Below are positions 24,701 to 49,992 of a stretch of DNA of 64,000 nt, one piece after another. Position 1 is the stretch's first letter. The number at the start of each line of letters is the position of its first letter. A program made the position numbers and the translations under genes. This stretch comes from Thamnaconus septentrionalis (lineage: Eukaryota; Chordata; Actinopteri; Tetraodontiformes; Monacanthidae): the NCBI GenBank assembly GCA_009823395.1, contig CM020516.1:6426001-6490000 (forward strand), given 5' to 3'. The notes beneath the pieces are model-generated. The model was given only the letters and a program-made list of their open reading frames with translations, had not been told where the DNA came from and did not search any database.

Positions 24701-25560
24701 GTGGGGGTGAGGTAGGGGTGGGAGGTGTTGTGTAACCAGATTAGAGTAGTTTGTTTAAGTCGTGAGGGTCACTGGGGCCCGATTAGCTCCTTGGCGCTAC
24801 AAACTCAAAATCCTTGGTCGACTGAAGCAGCTCCCAAAACGCTGAGATTTGTGCATTAGATCCCCATTGTAATGGCTTTTTTTTTTTTTACTTTAAGCTT
24901 TGGCAGTCTTTTTGTGATTAAAGCCAAAAATAAAGTGAAACCGTGACATAATAACAAGGAATTATCAGTTACAAACTAACTTTGTAAAAAAAAACATTTA
25001 CAGCAAATAATAAGGCTAAATCAAGGTAACAAACAACAAACCTTTTTAATTTAACCTCAGGGGTACTGCAATTCTGTAGTGCCACCTACTGGTGGACCTG
25101 TTTACTTTCAAGTCAAACAGCACTCTTCTGATGGGTTTTTCTTCCACAAAAATAAAATAAAAACATCCATACTTCATTTAGGTCTTCTCACCAGTGTTGC
25201 GCATAAATACTGACTTCTGTCAGCAGGCCAGCTCCTCGTTTCTTCCATCAGTACAAGAGTCTTTGCAGGACTGGAACCAATAAAGCACTTCTATGTGTCT
25301 ATGCAACAAACAATTAGAGGCACACATAGCTCCGATACTCATCAGCCTAATGAAGGGTTCAATAAAGGGTTATTGCATATGCCAATTTGTTCTTTTGAAT
25401 AGCCTTGTTCTCTTCTGACTGTATCTCTTGTGACATACAATATTTTAACAATTAAATTGAACTCTTTTGCTGTCAGCACTGGTATGATTCTGAGAAAGAC
25501 TCTCGTTTAAAATACTGAATAATTTGCAGCACTTGTGCCAGGATCCAGAGACTCTACACG
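21800..25560. other. Noncoding; contains a degraded LINE-tail-like repeat
   Basis: No gene recognised. About 23218-23362 resembles a common teleost dispersed repeat (CCATAACCACTT, CATCCCAGCTGTCAT and AACATGCAAACT motifs). A GC-richer patch near 22020-22240 is promoter-like but not linked to an exon. Confidence 0.45.
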
Positions 25561-25576
25561 GCTTGAAAACTGAACA

Positions 25577-26169
25577 TCACGGCCGGTGAGTATAAAGGTG
25601 GTCTTTCAGGTGTGTGCTCTGCATAAAGTCCTTGCCGCAGACGTGGCACCGATAGGGCCTCTCTCCTGTGTGGCTTCTCAGGTGCTTCCTCAGGTGTCCA
25701 CTATGGGTGAAAGTCCTGCGACAGTAGGAGCAGCAGAAAGGCTTCTCGCCCGTGTGAATCCTCAAGTGAATCTTCAGATCCCCTTTGCGGCTGCACTCTT
25801 TTCCGCAGACGTGACAGCGATGCTTCACCCTGGTGTGGATGGCCATGTGTTTGGTCAGAGAGGCCGCGCTGCCGTAGTGTTTACCACACACTTGACAACA
25901 CTTGCTTTCACTGTTTGTGGACAAAGGTTGTGAACTTGGTTTTGGGTCATCCTCTTCAATCATTTGCTGGCAGGCAAAAAAATTGGTCTCTGATGGTTCG
26001 AGGACGTGTTCATTTTCTCCATCTTCTTGATGCTGTGGCCAGATGTCATGGCTTTCCTCCTCTTTAATATCCAGAGGCTCTGGGTCTGTGTGGCAGATGC
26101 TTGGTTCAAGCTCACAGTGGACGGGCTCAGAAAGAGTTTCCTCTTTGCAGACGGAGGGCTGAGACAAGT
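25577..26169 (-). CDS. C2H2 gene coding exon 2 (acidic linker and four fingers)
   Basis: Acceptor at 26171-26170; stop TGA at 25579-25577 directly after HRP. All Cys and His ligands of the four fingers are present and the exon is intact. Confidence 0.88.
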
Positions 26170-26224
26170 CTGGAAAATAATACATGATTCAAAGATTTTT
26201 TGTTTTGCATATTAGTGTTTTAGG

Positions 26225-26257
<33 letters not shown>

Positions 26258-26893
26258 TTAATCCAAGCAATGACTGCAAACAGGTCAACGTTCTGGACAA
26301 CTATAGCAACATGCTGGTGTAGTACAACCACCTCTTTATACGTAGACCAGATGATTTTGTGAATGCAACCTTATAAAGGCCCATTCATCTAACGTTTAAA
26401 GGGTTCTACTGGGATGAAACACAAAAGCGAATCTGTGTTTTCTTGGATCCATAAAGGTGACAATGCTGATGGAGCATAGATTTTTGACATGAATAATATT
26501 GTCATTCTCACGACTTGTAGGGCTCAACAAGAACAGTACTTTATATTTATAACGTAAAATATAAAGTAATAAATAAGCATGATTGCGTTACACAGTAAAT
26601 AGAGGTAAAAAGCTACAGTGAGAAGTATGGTGAGATGTATTCCACTATCATTCACGCTAATTTAATTTTATTTTCGTCTAGTTTGAAGCTTCCGAGAATT
26701 AGACATACAGACCCGTCTTGTGGCTTGACACATGCTCCTGCAACAGTCCTTTCAGCCGTTCGATCTCCTGCTGGAAACCCGACGCCTCTTCTTCGTATTT
26801 GACGATTGCGCTCTCGAAAACGTCAAGGATTTCTTCCACAGCGGCCGTTAGTTTCTCACTGACAGCAGCCCTCAACAACAGCCTGCTGCACAT
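25577..26893 (-). CDS. Teleost-type C2H2 zinc-finger protein, two coding exons, four fingers
   Basis: Predicted nuclear DNA-binding protein of 257 residues. Exon 1 (26893-26713) starts MCSRLLLRAAVSEKLTAA and encodes a heptad-like helical segment (VEEILDVFESAIVKYEEE). This N-terminal module is common to many teleost zinc-finger genes. Exon 2 (26169-25577) begins after acceptor TTATTTTCCAG and encodes an acidic linker with PLDIKEEESHDIW. Four C2H2 fingers follow: CQVCGKHYGSAASL, CHVCGKECSRKGDL, CSYCRRTFTHSGHL and CHVCGKDFMQSTHL, the last three joined by HTGE-type linkers. A phase-1 junction (G plus AC gives Asp) keeps frame, but the donor GTCTGT is weak; GTATGT four bases on would shift the frame. 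The ATG has a good Kozak context (AGAATG). The short finger array may mean a young or reduced family member. Target unknown. Confidence 0.82.
26223..26256. repeat. (TTG)n microsatellite
   Basis: About 11 TTG units in the intron of the C2H2 gene, 50 bp from the exon 2 acceptor. Confidence 0.9.
26713..26893 (-). CDS. C2H2 gene coding exon 1 (N-terminal helical module)
   Basis: It encodes residues 1-60, rich in Glu/Lys and hydrophobics in a coiled-coil-like pattern. The donor choice (after ACGG) is set by the frame of exon 2. Confidence 0.75.
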
Positions 26894-26929
26894 TCTGACT
26901 ATGGCGTGAACGTAAATACTAGCGAGCGG

Positions 26930-28590
26930 CCGGCCGTTAGGAGCGCCACTTGTGTTTTGACAGGACGTTAAGGAAGTGAAAGTAAGTCACACAAACAGCG
27001 AAGAAGAAGTGTTGGTGGTTGTTAACTCTCTGCCGCCGCCTGTTGGACAGCAAATGGTGTGGCACCTTCACGTACGGATGAACTGCACAGTATTCAAAAT
27101 GCTCGAATGCATAATTATGATTTAAATGCTGTGGAAACTACGTTTTGCCCAACTAGGTCACCTACATGAAGGTGATGTAATGAGTAAGTGTGATTCTCTA
27201 TGGATTCTCAAGCCGTTGTGTTATATTGAGGGTAATATGAGGCGTTTTAAATTTGGGTGGACTGAATATGACGTCACTGATGGCCTCGGTGCAAAATGCA
27301 CGGCCCGCCACTGCTCAGGATCCAAATTTTTCCCCTTGTAATGAAGTTGTGATCCAAGTTTATTCCATAGCACTCAAATTTATTCCACACAAATAAAAAC
27401 GCTGGCCCACTTTCTTTTACGTCTAGCCAATACATTAATGAAATTATTGAAATGAGCTGTGTCCAGCAAAATAAAAGCCCAATATTTTTTCTATAAATAT
27501 ATTTTAAAACAAACTGAAAGAGAAATCCGCTGAAATAACTGTCAGCAGGAATCCTCTGTGTGACTTATTGTCAAGTCTGTGACCAAAGTCATTCGTTGTT
27601 TCATTTTCTCCCTATTTTGTCTACCTTTGTGCAGGAACAAACTGAAACATTCCAACATAACTTTAATCTCTCTATCTCTCCACACACACACACTGTATCT
27701 GTTTGCAAAATGAGAAATGCAATTTATTAAAATAAAGTAAAATATGGAAGTGGAAGTTACACCTCATAACCAAATATTGAAATGGGTGGATATCACAGGG
27801 TTCTATGTGGTTATTAATATTAGACCACAGTAAATATTTACTTCTCAAATTTAATTAGTGGGCAGCAACGGGATACTCCTGATTTTGCTTTTTTAATACT
27901 TTTACGCCGAGATCATTAGGCATCCTCACTTTAAGTCGATGGGTGCTTAGTTACTGTAGCTTGGGGTTTAGTTAAATTAATAAAATATCAGTTAATGATG
28001 TCAAAAATGAATCATGCTGTGTTGATTAAAGTTTTTTTTTTTTTTTTTTTTTTACGATAATTACGTCGCATGAGGGGAAATTGAAAAGCGACGTGGCAGA
28101 CAAGTTAAATACAACCGCATATGCCCATGTGACAGCAAACGATTTATGATACGGTACATTAAAAAAAACAAACCGCATTACATAATGCAAATTACTGAAG
28201 AAACCAAACATTCAGACTAGAGATTATGGGGCCGTTATGCTGCCTTTGCTAACTTTTCTGGAGACATCAAAGTCAAAGGAACGCTCCAAGCCTTACCCCC
28301 CCCCCCAGCCCTCTATGAATTTATTAAACATCTTGAAGTCAAACACGGTCCAAACAAGGTTCCCTCCTTCACTGCGTTTCCTTGCACCTAAACACGCCTT
28401 CAGAATGATGGGTGTGTCTTCTGAAATGGAAATAACAAACTAAGATGACTCACTTCCCGCTCAATTTTAAACAACAACACTGTAGTGACAAGCGAATCAC
28501 ATTTTTTTTCAATCAATGACCTTATTTTATTTATTTTTTTATTTACTCACATGACTGACACATTAGGTCACGTCTTTGCAGTCTGTCATG
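26930..28590. other. Intergenic spacer between the C2H2 gene and adss2
   Basis: Divergent intergenic region, AT-rich, with a T-tract at 28030-28052 and no gene. The first 100 bp beside 26930 are GC-richer (CGGCCGGCCG) and may hold the C2H2 promoter. Confidence 0.5.
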
Positions 28591-28602
28591 CTTTCTCCGA
28601 CA

Positions 28603-28700
28603 ACACGTGTGTTTGGCGTTCACACCTCCGCTGGCTCTGCGCATGAGCGGGGCGTGTTACTTCCTGGATTTTAAAGGTTCTGCCGTGAAGCGGAGGGAGA
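28603..28700 (+). promoter_or_regulatory. Candidate adss2 core promoter
   Basis: A GC-rich stretch upstream of the start codon contains an E-box CACGTG (28604-28609), an NRF1-like CTGCGCATGAGC and an ETS-like ACTTCCTGG. This combination is common in TATA-less housekeeping promoters. The transcription start is not determined. Confidence 0.45.
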
Positions 28701-28859
28701 GAGGCAGCCTGCTCATCCCTCTGCGATCTTTGGTGCAGCAACAGCAACAGCAGCCAGCCAGCCGGTCAGCAGCAGCAGCAGCAGCATCACGGTGTGCGGG
28801 GGGTAAAGAATAAGAAGGCGCTCCAGCGTTGTCAGCTCAGCCACCGTACCCGAGCAGAC

Positions 28860-40661
<11,802 letters not shown>

Positions 40662-43000
40662 ACTGGCGGAGGAGACACGGGAAGGATGCACAGCAGCGTC
40701 TCAACCGTCCCAACACACTCTTAACTACACACACAAACACCCTAACACACAACATAGCTACCTACCTTGTGTGATCTCTCAGAGAGAATCATGATCCGTT
40801 TTCAAAGCTTTATCACTGTATCATCAGAGACCAGTCTGCTCTGGATCTGTCCTGACCTCCTGCCCTGACCTGCGATGTAGGCCAGAAGCTACATCCAGAT
40901 TTTAAACCCTTTTTAAATGTCCTGTAATTCTACGGCAGTCGGGTCCTTTCACTTCACTTTATATTGTAGCCACATACTAACGTGCCGCAACATCATTTTC
41001 ATGGACTTCATGTGCTCATGCAAACACACAGACGAGGAATACAGTCCGAAGGAGGCGTTCACAGCTTTAGATCAAACTAGGATCGTGTGTCTTTTTATTG
41101 TTCATCTATGCTGTGTTTTCCATGCGCTGTGCCAGTCTGGTGTAAGTCAGTTTGGAAATTTGAATCTTGGCACTTTAGATGCTGTGGACTTTATCTGCTC
41201 TGTGTTTTGTTCTGCCAGGCTTTCAGCACATCCTGGTGTGATAAAGGGATCCTTTAATATTTGTAACCTTTTGGGTGTTTTTTTTTCTTTCTTTCTTTCT
41301 TTCTTGTGTGTCTGTCTTGACTGTCATTCATCAAATGACTGAAGTAAAGACTTCACAATTTGCCTGTCTGCCAACCAAATAATTGCTCTTCAGGCTGATA
41401 AACTGGCAAAGCCTATTTTGTGAGTTTTCCATCATAATAATACAAGACAAGCCCAAAAAAAATGCCAATATAAACATATAAGCCAGTAAGAAGTTTTCTC
41501 TGGTGTCATGTGACAAGATGTGTTCCCAATACCCTCAAATGGCACCTACACTGGTGTAAGTCATGGGCACTTACTGGAACTGGAATACCAAACATGTTTA
41601 GATTATCCCCAAAAAATTCTGTCAGGCAAGTTAATAAAATACTACGTCTTACTTGGAGGTACAGATTGCAAGTTAGAGTCGCCAGAAATGCCGGTTTTCA
41701 TCATGGACACTAGAGGGAGACATTTGACAATAAATAACGTTAATACCTTAATGACCCCAAAACATAATTTTCTTCGCACAATTAAAGGTTTTTTATAACG
41801 AATGGGTTTACGTGACAGCCTATGCTACATCATTCATAGCCCGATATATTGCAAAGTTCTATGTGATAAATACGTTTTATTTATCGAAGACGCAAACACT
41901 TATGAAGAATAAATAATATTCCCCACAGGATAAGCAGCTGAAATAATGTTCCAATATTTGAGTGACATTTTCGCTCATGAATATATTTTTAATATGTACG
42001 TACATTATCATGATCATTTTAATAATAAAGCTGTGGTTGAGTCTTCCAGTGGCACTGTAAAGGCTTTTGTTTAACAGCATATGTTACTGATTCAGTAATA
42101 TTAAGTGTAAGGAAGGGTGGGCTCTTCAAGTGTAGTATAACTTTAAAACTGAGCCCGACCTCGTTTTTGCGCTGTGTCAAAAAGACCCCACCTTTAATGC
42201 AATATTTCCCATTCAGACAATGGGTAATTTTCGTAAGCACCGCAAACGGTTTTCAAATTGCTAGCTTCAGTGTTTAGAAATAGGATATAAATATAAAACT
42301 GTCCGATATATCCTCATAGACTCCAACTCAACTTCAACATTTACGTTAGACTTACCTTGAAAACACATCCGCCCTCGATTGATAAAGTCCTTCAAATACC
42401 CAAAAGTCTCCCCCCCCCCAACAAGTTGCTTTATTTTGTTAATTTATTACTTTATTAAAGATAGTTGGTTGCGTTCTACAAGTAGTGCTAGGCTCATATC
42501 ACTGCGGTTTTTCAGTGCTAGCAAGCGAACCCAAACATGTCGGCTCACGAAGGTTTTTAACGTTGGTGAAACCGGAAGACGTATTACTACTACGTTGACA
42601 TGCGCCCTAAAAAGTAGTTAGTTCGTTGTTTGAATGTTAATAAACTGACAATGAAATGACGGAGTCCTTGGGCATGAGAAGAACTTTATCAATCAAGCTT
42701 TAAACAGACGTGTTTTTGAAGTTATTCCATCGTGAAGTTTGATGTTTCGGTGTGGAAAGGGGCATTGTATTAAAATCAGTCAGTGATGTTCATAATGAGC
42801 CCAAGTAGACACACAAAAAAAACCATGGCAAAAATTGTTTGAAAGTGAAATATCTCTTTAAGTAAGTACTTCAGGTCCACGTAACCCTCTGCCTCTGTCG
42901 CCACCACATCACCACAACCTCACCTGCAACTCATTTCCCTGCCTTCTCCCAGCTTCCTCCCACTATTTGAATAGATCTGAATCTCCTGCAATGAGCACAC
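40662..43000. other. adss2 3' UTR and downstream spacer
   Basis: No gene after the adss2 stop. AATAAA hexamers at 41633 and 41729 are possible polyadenylation signals, but the end of the transcript is not determined. A T-rich TTTC repeat lies near 41281-41305. Confidence 0.5.
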
Positions 43001-43005
43001 ACTCC

Positions 43006-43012
<7 letters not shown>

Positions 43013-43077
<65 letters not shown>
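43013..43077. repeat. (CT)n(CA)n compound microsatellite
   Basis: About 25 bp of CT joined directly to about 40 bp of CA. Confidence 0.95.
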
Positions 43078-43079
<2 letters not shown>

Positions 43080-44813
43080 CTGCTCTCATCCAGATGCACT
43101 CTGCTTTTTGTCTCTACCAAATTGGACTTCTCTCTGTCCTGCGCAGCTGTCAGGTGAAGAGGTTTTGCCCTGTTGAATTAACTGTGTCACCTTGCACACA
43201 CACACACACACACACATGCACACAGTGGCCTCTGGCATGAAGCCGGGCCTCTCTCTGAATTGGTGTCTATCTTGATGAGATGCTGGATGGCAAAGAGCAT
43301 CGCTGCCTCTCTATCTGGGTCGTGGCTTCACTGGTTTTGCTTCCCTCCTCTTTACCCTGCGCCATTAAGGCCCTCTCCTCCCCTCAACCCTCCAACCCAA
43401 CCCCAGCCACCCCCTGTCAAACCCTCTGTCCTCTCTGCACAACTCCTTCCCCCTCCTCCTCGTCCTCCTCGCCCTCATTTGAATCCCACAGCGAGGCCTC
43501 TTTGTCCATTGGCTGCTGTTGCATTGTGCTGCAGAGGGAAGCAGAGTAAATGGGCAAGCAAATGAGTTCTTGTCCCTCAGCCCGCCAGCTGTAATGTTAC
43601 AACACACACACATGCACATAAAGGTGTTGCCATTAACGACGTTCCAGCTAATCATTTTCATCTTTTGGCCATGACCTCTGACCTGCAGGAGCAATAGGTG
43701 TTTTTTTTTACTAGCCCAAGTTTACTATGGGGTTTAGAGCAGCATAGATAGATAAGAAAATATGATATATATGATGGAAATATTTTTTTCCCATAAATAA
43801 AATTGTGTCATAAGAGAACCAGGAGATCAGCCCATTGTAATGTCACAGAGAGAATTGATCCCTCTACCAGGTTAGCGACAGCAGAGTTTTTGAGTGTAAG
43901 GCTGCTCCACTGGAGTCCGAGATGAAGAATAAAAGGTCTAAAAATGGGCCCATCCAGTCGCTCCTCTGCCTGTTGAGACTGTTGGAATGGACACATACAG
44001 TAGACGTGTTCCAGTTAAAGGAACAGCTCAACATTCTTTTGAAAATGAGCTCCCCGCTCCGTCCCTCTGACAGATAGGTGAGAACATTGAGTGACATAAA
44101 CCTCTCACTCCGATGTTCATTCCTGCAACCACCAGTTATAATTCCGCATTGTCAATGAAGAAGAGAAGAACACTGATTTAATGACTTTGCTCTTATCACA
44201 GCGCTTATCTTACATCCGTGTGACTTCAGTGCAAAGGCCACTTCGGGCTCACGCTTGTATTATAGTTGGGATTGCACTGTCTAACAATTATCTTCAAATA
44301 CATACGAAAGAAATATACATTTTAGCCTCAGAAATCCTGCGATTGGCTTGAGATCTTTGCATTGTCAACAACAACAAAAAAAAAATTCAAGATCACACTG
44401 TCCTTCCAATCAGTCACCAGCCTTGTTAAAAGACCCCAGCGCCTCCTACCCGTAGTTTCAACTCTCCCACCACCTCCCAGAGGGCCGAGCCTGCCTCTGT
44501 GTAACTGCGCTGGGAGCTCAGCCCTCGGCTGACCCAACACTCTAACCCCTGTGTGGAATGCGCGGCTGTAAAACGCCCGTAAAAAGCTGTTGTTTTATTT
44601 CAGAGTGTCTCTCCTTCACCTGCTCTGATTCCTCCTGCGTGCAGCCCCTCCCCTGTTTTCCCCTCCTCCCTGCCTCCCTCACTCCCTCCCCCCTTCACTC
44701 GCTGAACTGTGGTCGCTCTGTAAAACAGGCCGCACGCAGCAGATGTGTGACGGCCGACACCGTTAACAGCTGTCGGCTCTTATATCAGCTCCTGTTCAAC
44801 ACTAACCCCCCCG

Positions 44814-44853
<40 letters not shown>
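44814..44853. repeat. (CA)n microsatellite
   Basis: 40 bp of CA. Confidence 0.93.
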
Positions 44854-44856
<3 letters not shown>

Positions 44857-46382
44857 CAACCTGCAGGATGAATGCAGCAACGCAATGAGCAGTTGTCGTG
44901 CATTCACGCGCACACACACGCGCACACATCAAGGGTGAGACGTACATGTGTTGTTGGTTTGTTTGCTTTTCAGGAAAAGAGCAGGATCGCGCTCTTAGAT
45001 CGGAGGAACAAAGACACTTGTATAGCAGAGTAACACACCAGATGAAGGCAGTGCGATGACAATGACTTTGGTTAGGCTGAATCCTTACAAAAGAAGGGCT
45101 AAGCCGGAAAGTAGCTAAACAAAGAGAAAAAAAATAGACAGACCCAAGTTTTTGTAAACAGCATTTTTCATCCACCATATAATTTCCATAAAAGTAGAGC
45201 GTTAGAACGCTTTTTATACTGTATGAGCAAATGCTTGTTGTTTAAGAGTCTGCACACCAAATTACGAAAAGCTGATAATGACTAAAATGCAATGGGGCCT
45301 ATATTTCTGTATTTCCGAACCTGGACATCAACTTATGTATACCAGATTCACACAACTGATTATCCAAAAACATCTATTGACCTGCAGAAAACAGCATATT
45401 TTGCCCTCTGTTGACAGCCTTCCGCATAAATACAAGGTTTTTTAGCCGTCTGCTAGAAAAGATTGTTTGTTGGACTTCATTCACGTTTGGAAAGGGACAG
45501 GAAGGAGGTGTGTCAGAGGGCGGAGCCAACACCTGGCAGGGCGTATTGACACTAAGATGGGAGAGGTATCGTGTGACATCAAAAAGAAGGGATTTTACCT
45601 TTCAGTGTTTCATGTCACACACAATTTATAAAGAGTGGAGCAAGAAAGAAAGAGGTAAAAGGAAAACTTTTCTCATTTCTGGTCGGTTCATCGATATTGG
45701 TAAAGTTAATTTAGAATAATATGGGTTGAGAATTATAAAAATGCAAACTGAAAGAAAGAGTGAAATGATTAAAAGGAGTCAGAGTGAGATGCAGAATGAA
45801 CAGAGAGGCTGTGGCCAAAACACTTTGACGATTTGGGGCAGTTTGCTGATCGCTTTGCACATCAACACCTGGCTCCCACTCTCTCAGATACCAGCCAGCT
45901 ACCACCAGCACCACCACCACTCCCAGCCCTGGAGCCGGCCTCGTCCTTTCTTCCTGCTGCCCGTCCCTCCGTCCGTCCCCTCCTCTTCCTCCAGCAGCGT
46001 CTGGCCGAGCTCCAGGGCCGCGCCCATCCCTGGCAGCGCCGTCCCTCGCCTGTCGCCTCTGCTGCCAGCCCGGCCCGGCCCGGCCCGGCCAGGCCCGGCA
46101 CCCCACTTACCCTGAGCCCAGTCTGCCTGCGAGGGACCAGCCCTCTCGGCCCCAGCCCTCTCTGCCCCAGCCACGGCTCCCTGGCGGCGCAGCAGCCCCT
46201 GACGGGCGCTGTGGCCCCTGGCCCTGGACTCATCACTGCTGCCCCACCCCCCACCCCCCACCCCACAGCCAGCTGCTGTGGCCTCGCTAGCCGTCCAGCA
46301 CAGCATGAGAAGGCCAACAGCTGTTGATCAGTGGGCAGCCGGGGCCAACGCCTTCCCCCGTCCCCTCCCCTGACCTCCCACC

Positions 46383-46495
<113 letters not shown>

Positions 46496-46613
46496 CTCAC
46501 ACTCACAGATGCACGCGCACTCACTCCCCAGGGAGGCAACAGATGGGGGTCAGCCAGAGGAAAGGGGTGTGGTGGACCATTATAGAGGGCTGGGCTAGGT
46601 AGGTGTGATAGAT

Positions 46614-46618
<5 letters not shown>

Positions 46619-46654
<36 letters not shown>

Positions 46655-46655
46655 C
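46619..46655. repeat. (CAGA)n tetranucleotide repeat
   Basis: About nine CAGA units. Confidence 0.92.
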
Positions 46656-47158
46656 AGATGTTTTCAACCAACATTATGAGGACATTTCTTTGGTCAAGGT
46701 TTGGGTTGGGCTGTACAATAGAATGCAATATTAATGGGAGTCAACGCAAAGACCCTCACAAAGACGGCAACAAATGTGAGCGCGCGTGTGTGCGTGTGTG
46801 CGTGTGTGCGTGCACGTGCCTTTGCCTTTGTGTGCGTGCGCACGTGTGTGTGTGTGTGTGTGTGATCTTTGAGCGGCTGCGGCTGGACATTTGCGAGACG
46901 CGTGTCTCCAGTGTGGACAGGTGTCGGCGTCAGCAGTGTCCAGACTCGTTCCAGCAGCTGTCCCCCTCCTCAACCACCACCACCACCACCCCACCCATCA
47001 ACCAGCCCTACCACCCCCCCACACCCACACACACACACACACAGCCGCCCTCTCCGACAGATGTAGCCACACTACCGCCGCCCAGCTTTTTATGGGCCCG
47101 GCCTGTTTTGACTTTAAATATTTGCCCAGGAGGCGCTGGTCCTGCCCTTCAGAGGAAG

Positions 47159-47183
47159 GTGTGTGTGTGTGTGTGTGTGTGTG
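47159..47183. repeat. (GT)n microsatellite
   Basis: 25 bp of GT. Confidence 0.9.
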
Positions 47184-47737
47184 TTGGGGGTGGGGTGTTG
47201 TAGAAGAAGGGACACACTAACTTTTCCTCTTCCTATCACACACACACACACACACACACCTGTACCGCATGGGCAGAGGTTGGGAGCCGCCTCGTCCTGT
47301 TTTTTACCTCTGATGGACGACAGATGAAAGCAGCGACGTCTGCCGGGGGGGGGTGAAGACAAACTGTTGATCAGCCGCTCCGAGGATCAGCTGAGCAGAC
47401 CAGAGCTGGCAGCCCATCAAAAGGGATGTTTAAAGAGTCCCGGCAAAATTCAACCTCATCATTTCTCCCCCAAACCCCCACTAATTATAAACGTCCATTT
47501 GCGCGGGCGGCAAACACGGCATCCATTATTAGACGGCGCCGAAGCGTTGGATGTTGCGAAGCGCGCAAGCAATGATTGTTTCCACCTACGGGGCATCTGT
47601 AATGATGAGGCCTCGGCGTCGGATCACCGACGTTTGCAGCTCAAGGCCTCCACAGTGTGTTTTGGCAACCTCGGAGCTCATTGTTGTGTTTGTAGGGCCT
47701 GAAAACAAACGGTGTGTGACTGAACGCTGCCTAACCT

Positions 47738-47762
47738 GCTGCTGCTGCTGCTGCTGCTGCTG
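47738..47762. repeat. (CTG)n trinucleotide repeat
   Basis: Eight CTG units directly before GCGCCTGCAG. Confidence 0.9.
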
Positions 47763-49813
47763 GCGCCTGCAGACGGCATTCAGGGAGCGCTGCGGTGCTT
47801 CGAGCGACTTACACAGAAGATAGCGTTCCCGAAGCAGGTGGCGACTGAAATGAACGTAAGACTGTGAAATACCTTGAAATGACTGACTGCTAATTTCATT
47901 GTCTGGAGTATTAGTATTGTGTAGTAGAAACAGAAATGTAGACGTTGACAGAACTGTGTTTCTGTATGCTCATATTTGCGTGTCCATTTGATTTTCCACA
48001 GATCTTATTGAGAGAGGAGCGGGGGGGTAAAAGGTGGGGGGTTTCTGTTCTATGAGTGCTATATCGATATGTCTACGAATGTATGCTCATTAAAAGGAAC
48101 TGAATTTGAGAGTAGGAGTGAGCAGGAAGCTGTTTATGTGGTGGCTTATGTGTGATTACAGCCAGTTCTGCTCTGCTAAATCTGCATCAAAGTTTGTTTT
48201 TCAACACAAAAGTGAGAGAAAAAGTGAGTGAAAAAAGAAATTGTGACAAAACAGACAAAAGCCAATACACATTAGTTTTTGTTAACCAAATTAAAGCCCC
48301 CATATTATCCAGTTTTTAGATCTTTATTTTTCAACCAGGATTTTCCTCATTTCCATGTGTTTGCACACACTTTCAGTCGAGCGGAGGAGGTAAAGTGAGT
48401 GTAAGGAGGGACTTTTCTCATCTCCGGGGATGAGCTAGAGACAACCGTGATTGTTAGAAAAACATTGGTACAGGGAATTTTGTGCATCTGAGGCCTTCAA
48501 GTAAACCTCAGTTCTTTTGAAGCCTCTGATTCTCTATGTTAATGTTTATTTCTGTGCATTTTTTTCCCCCACCATTTGTTTTCCTGAATGTCAGTCAGAC
48601 TAGTGGAAGAGAGCCAGAACGCCGTGGACCATCTATTGTGCACTCGGAAAAATCAAAAGGGAATTTATGATTCCCTTTCATGGTTTGCAGGAGTGTTCCC
48701 TGATAATTCCTCCTGGGTTTAGTGCAACTGCACAGCAGGTGGATAAAAAAATAACTGAACAAAAGAAGAAGCGATGCATCGCCGCAACCGTTGTTAATAT
48801 TTTTCATATCGGGCTTAAAAAAAACACTATGCATCAACAAAACACTAATCTCAAGGTGACACACTGGCTGTGAAGTGTCTGTTTGTCCCCCCCTCCCCCC
48901 AAAAAAAACCCTCGGTGGAGCGACTGAAGCGCCCGCTGGTGACACATCAGAGAGCGGAGGGAAGGAAGGGAGCGCCGAGAAGAATGTGGATATAAAAGAA
49001 TGATGTACAGTCGGGGGGTTCGCAGCCGAAGAAAGATAATTAGAACAGCAGTGAAGGATTTTTCGCTGCTGATCCCAGAAAAAACACCTCCGCCAGCTGG
49101 GTTCAAAGTCCAGGGAGGGAGGGAGGGAGGAAGGGAGAGGGGGAAGACGGAGGAGGAGAGGGAAGAGAGGCCACAGGAAGGAAGGAAGGGACGAGGCTCT
49201 GGGATCCGGCAGAAGAAGAGTGGTGGAGCGCACCTTGTTGTGCCATCTGGGCCAGACACACACACACAAACACACGCACACACACACCCTGCCCGTTCTT
49301 CTTCTTCCTCTTCTTCTTCTACTTCTTCTTCTTCTTCTTCTAGCTCCTGCTCCCAGCCCATTAGGACGAGGGATTAAGGTGGTGGCAATTACAAGGCAGC
49401 GGCAACAGGAGCGAACCTGGCAATAGGTTTGACTGTCCGCGTCTGTGTGTGTGCGCATCTGTGTGTGTGTGTGTATGTGTGCGCGTGTGAGTATGTGTCC
49501 GAGAGGAGGAGAGGAGCGAAGGGGAAGGAGTAAAGAAGACGGGTGAGGTAGATGAGGGAGGCGGCGGCAAAGGAGGAGTAACAAATTAGTTGGGAAGTGA
49601 GAAGGAGATAATTAAAGAGAGAGAAAACAAAGGACACACACACCCATGCACACCAGCGCGTGTGCACACACACACACACACACACTCACACACAGAGATC
49701 AGCAAAAAAAGAAACTTTTCCAGGGCCGGGCCGACTCATCTTCAAAAAAACAAAACAGCCGAGTGAGCAAGTCGGTGCCAAACAGATGCTGGCACAATTG
49801 CTGCTGCGACGCA

Positions 49814-49818
<5 letters not shown>

Positions 49819-49887
<69 letters not shown>
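49819..49887. repeat. (CA)n microsatellite, 69 bp
   Basis: Uninterrupted CA; a (GT)n tract follows at about 49954-49991. Confidence 0.96.
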
Positions 49888-49889
<2 letters not shown>

Positions 49890-49952
49890 CACGCGTGCGA
49901 ACACACACAACCCAACATCCACTAGCGCCTCTACCCCACCCCGCCAGGAAAG

Positions 49953-49992
<40 letters not shown>

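Noticed and set aside
42535..42560. Kozak-like AACATGTCGGCTCACGAAG|GTTTTT as a tiny first coding exon
   Set aside because: No continuing exon could be found, and the donor-like site is weak.
45833..46327. Pro/Ala-rich plus-strand open frame
   Set aside because: GC-rich low-complexity sequence running toward a CA tract; no recognisable motif or splice context.
48595..49584. 329-codon minus-strand open frame
   Set aside because: Its composition is Leu/Ser/Pro/His from CT-rich and CA-rich repeats, with no domain, splice or start support.
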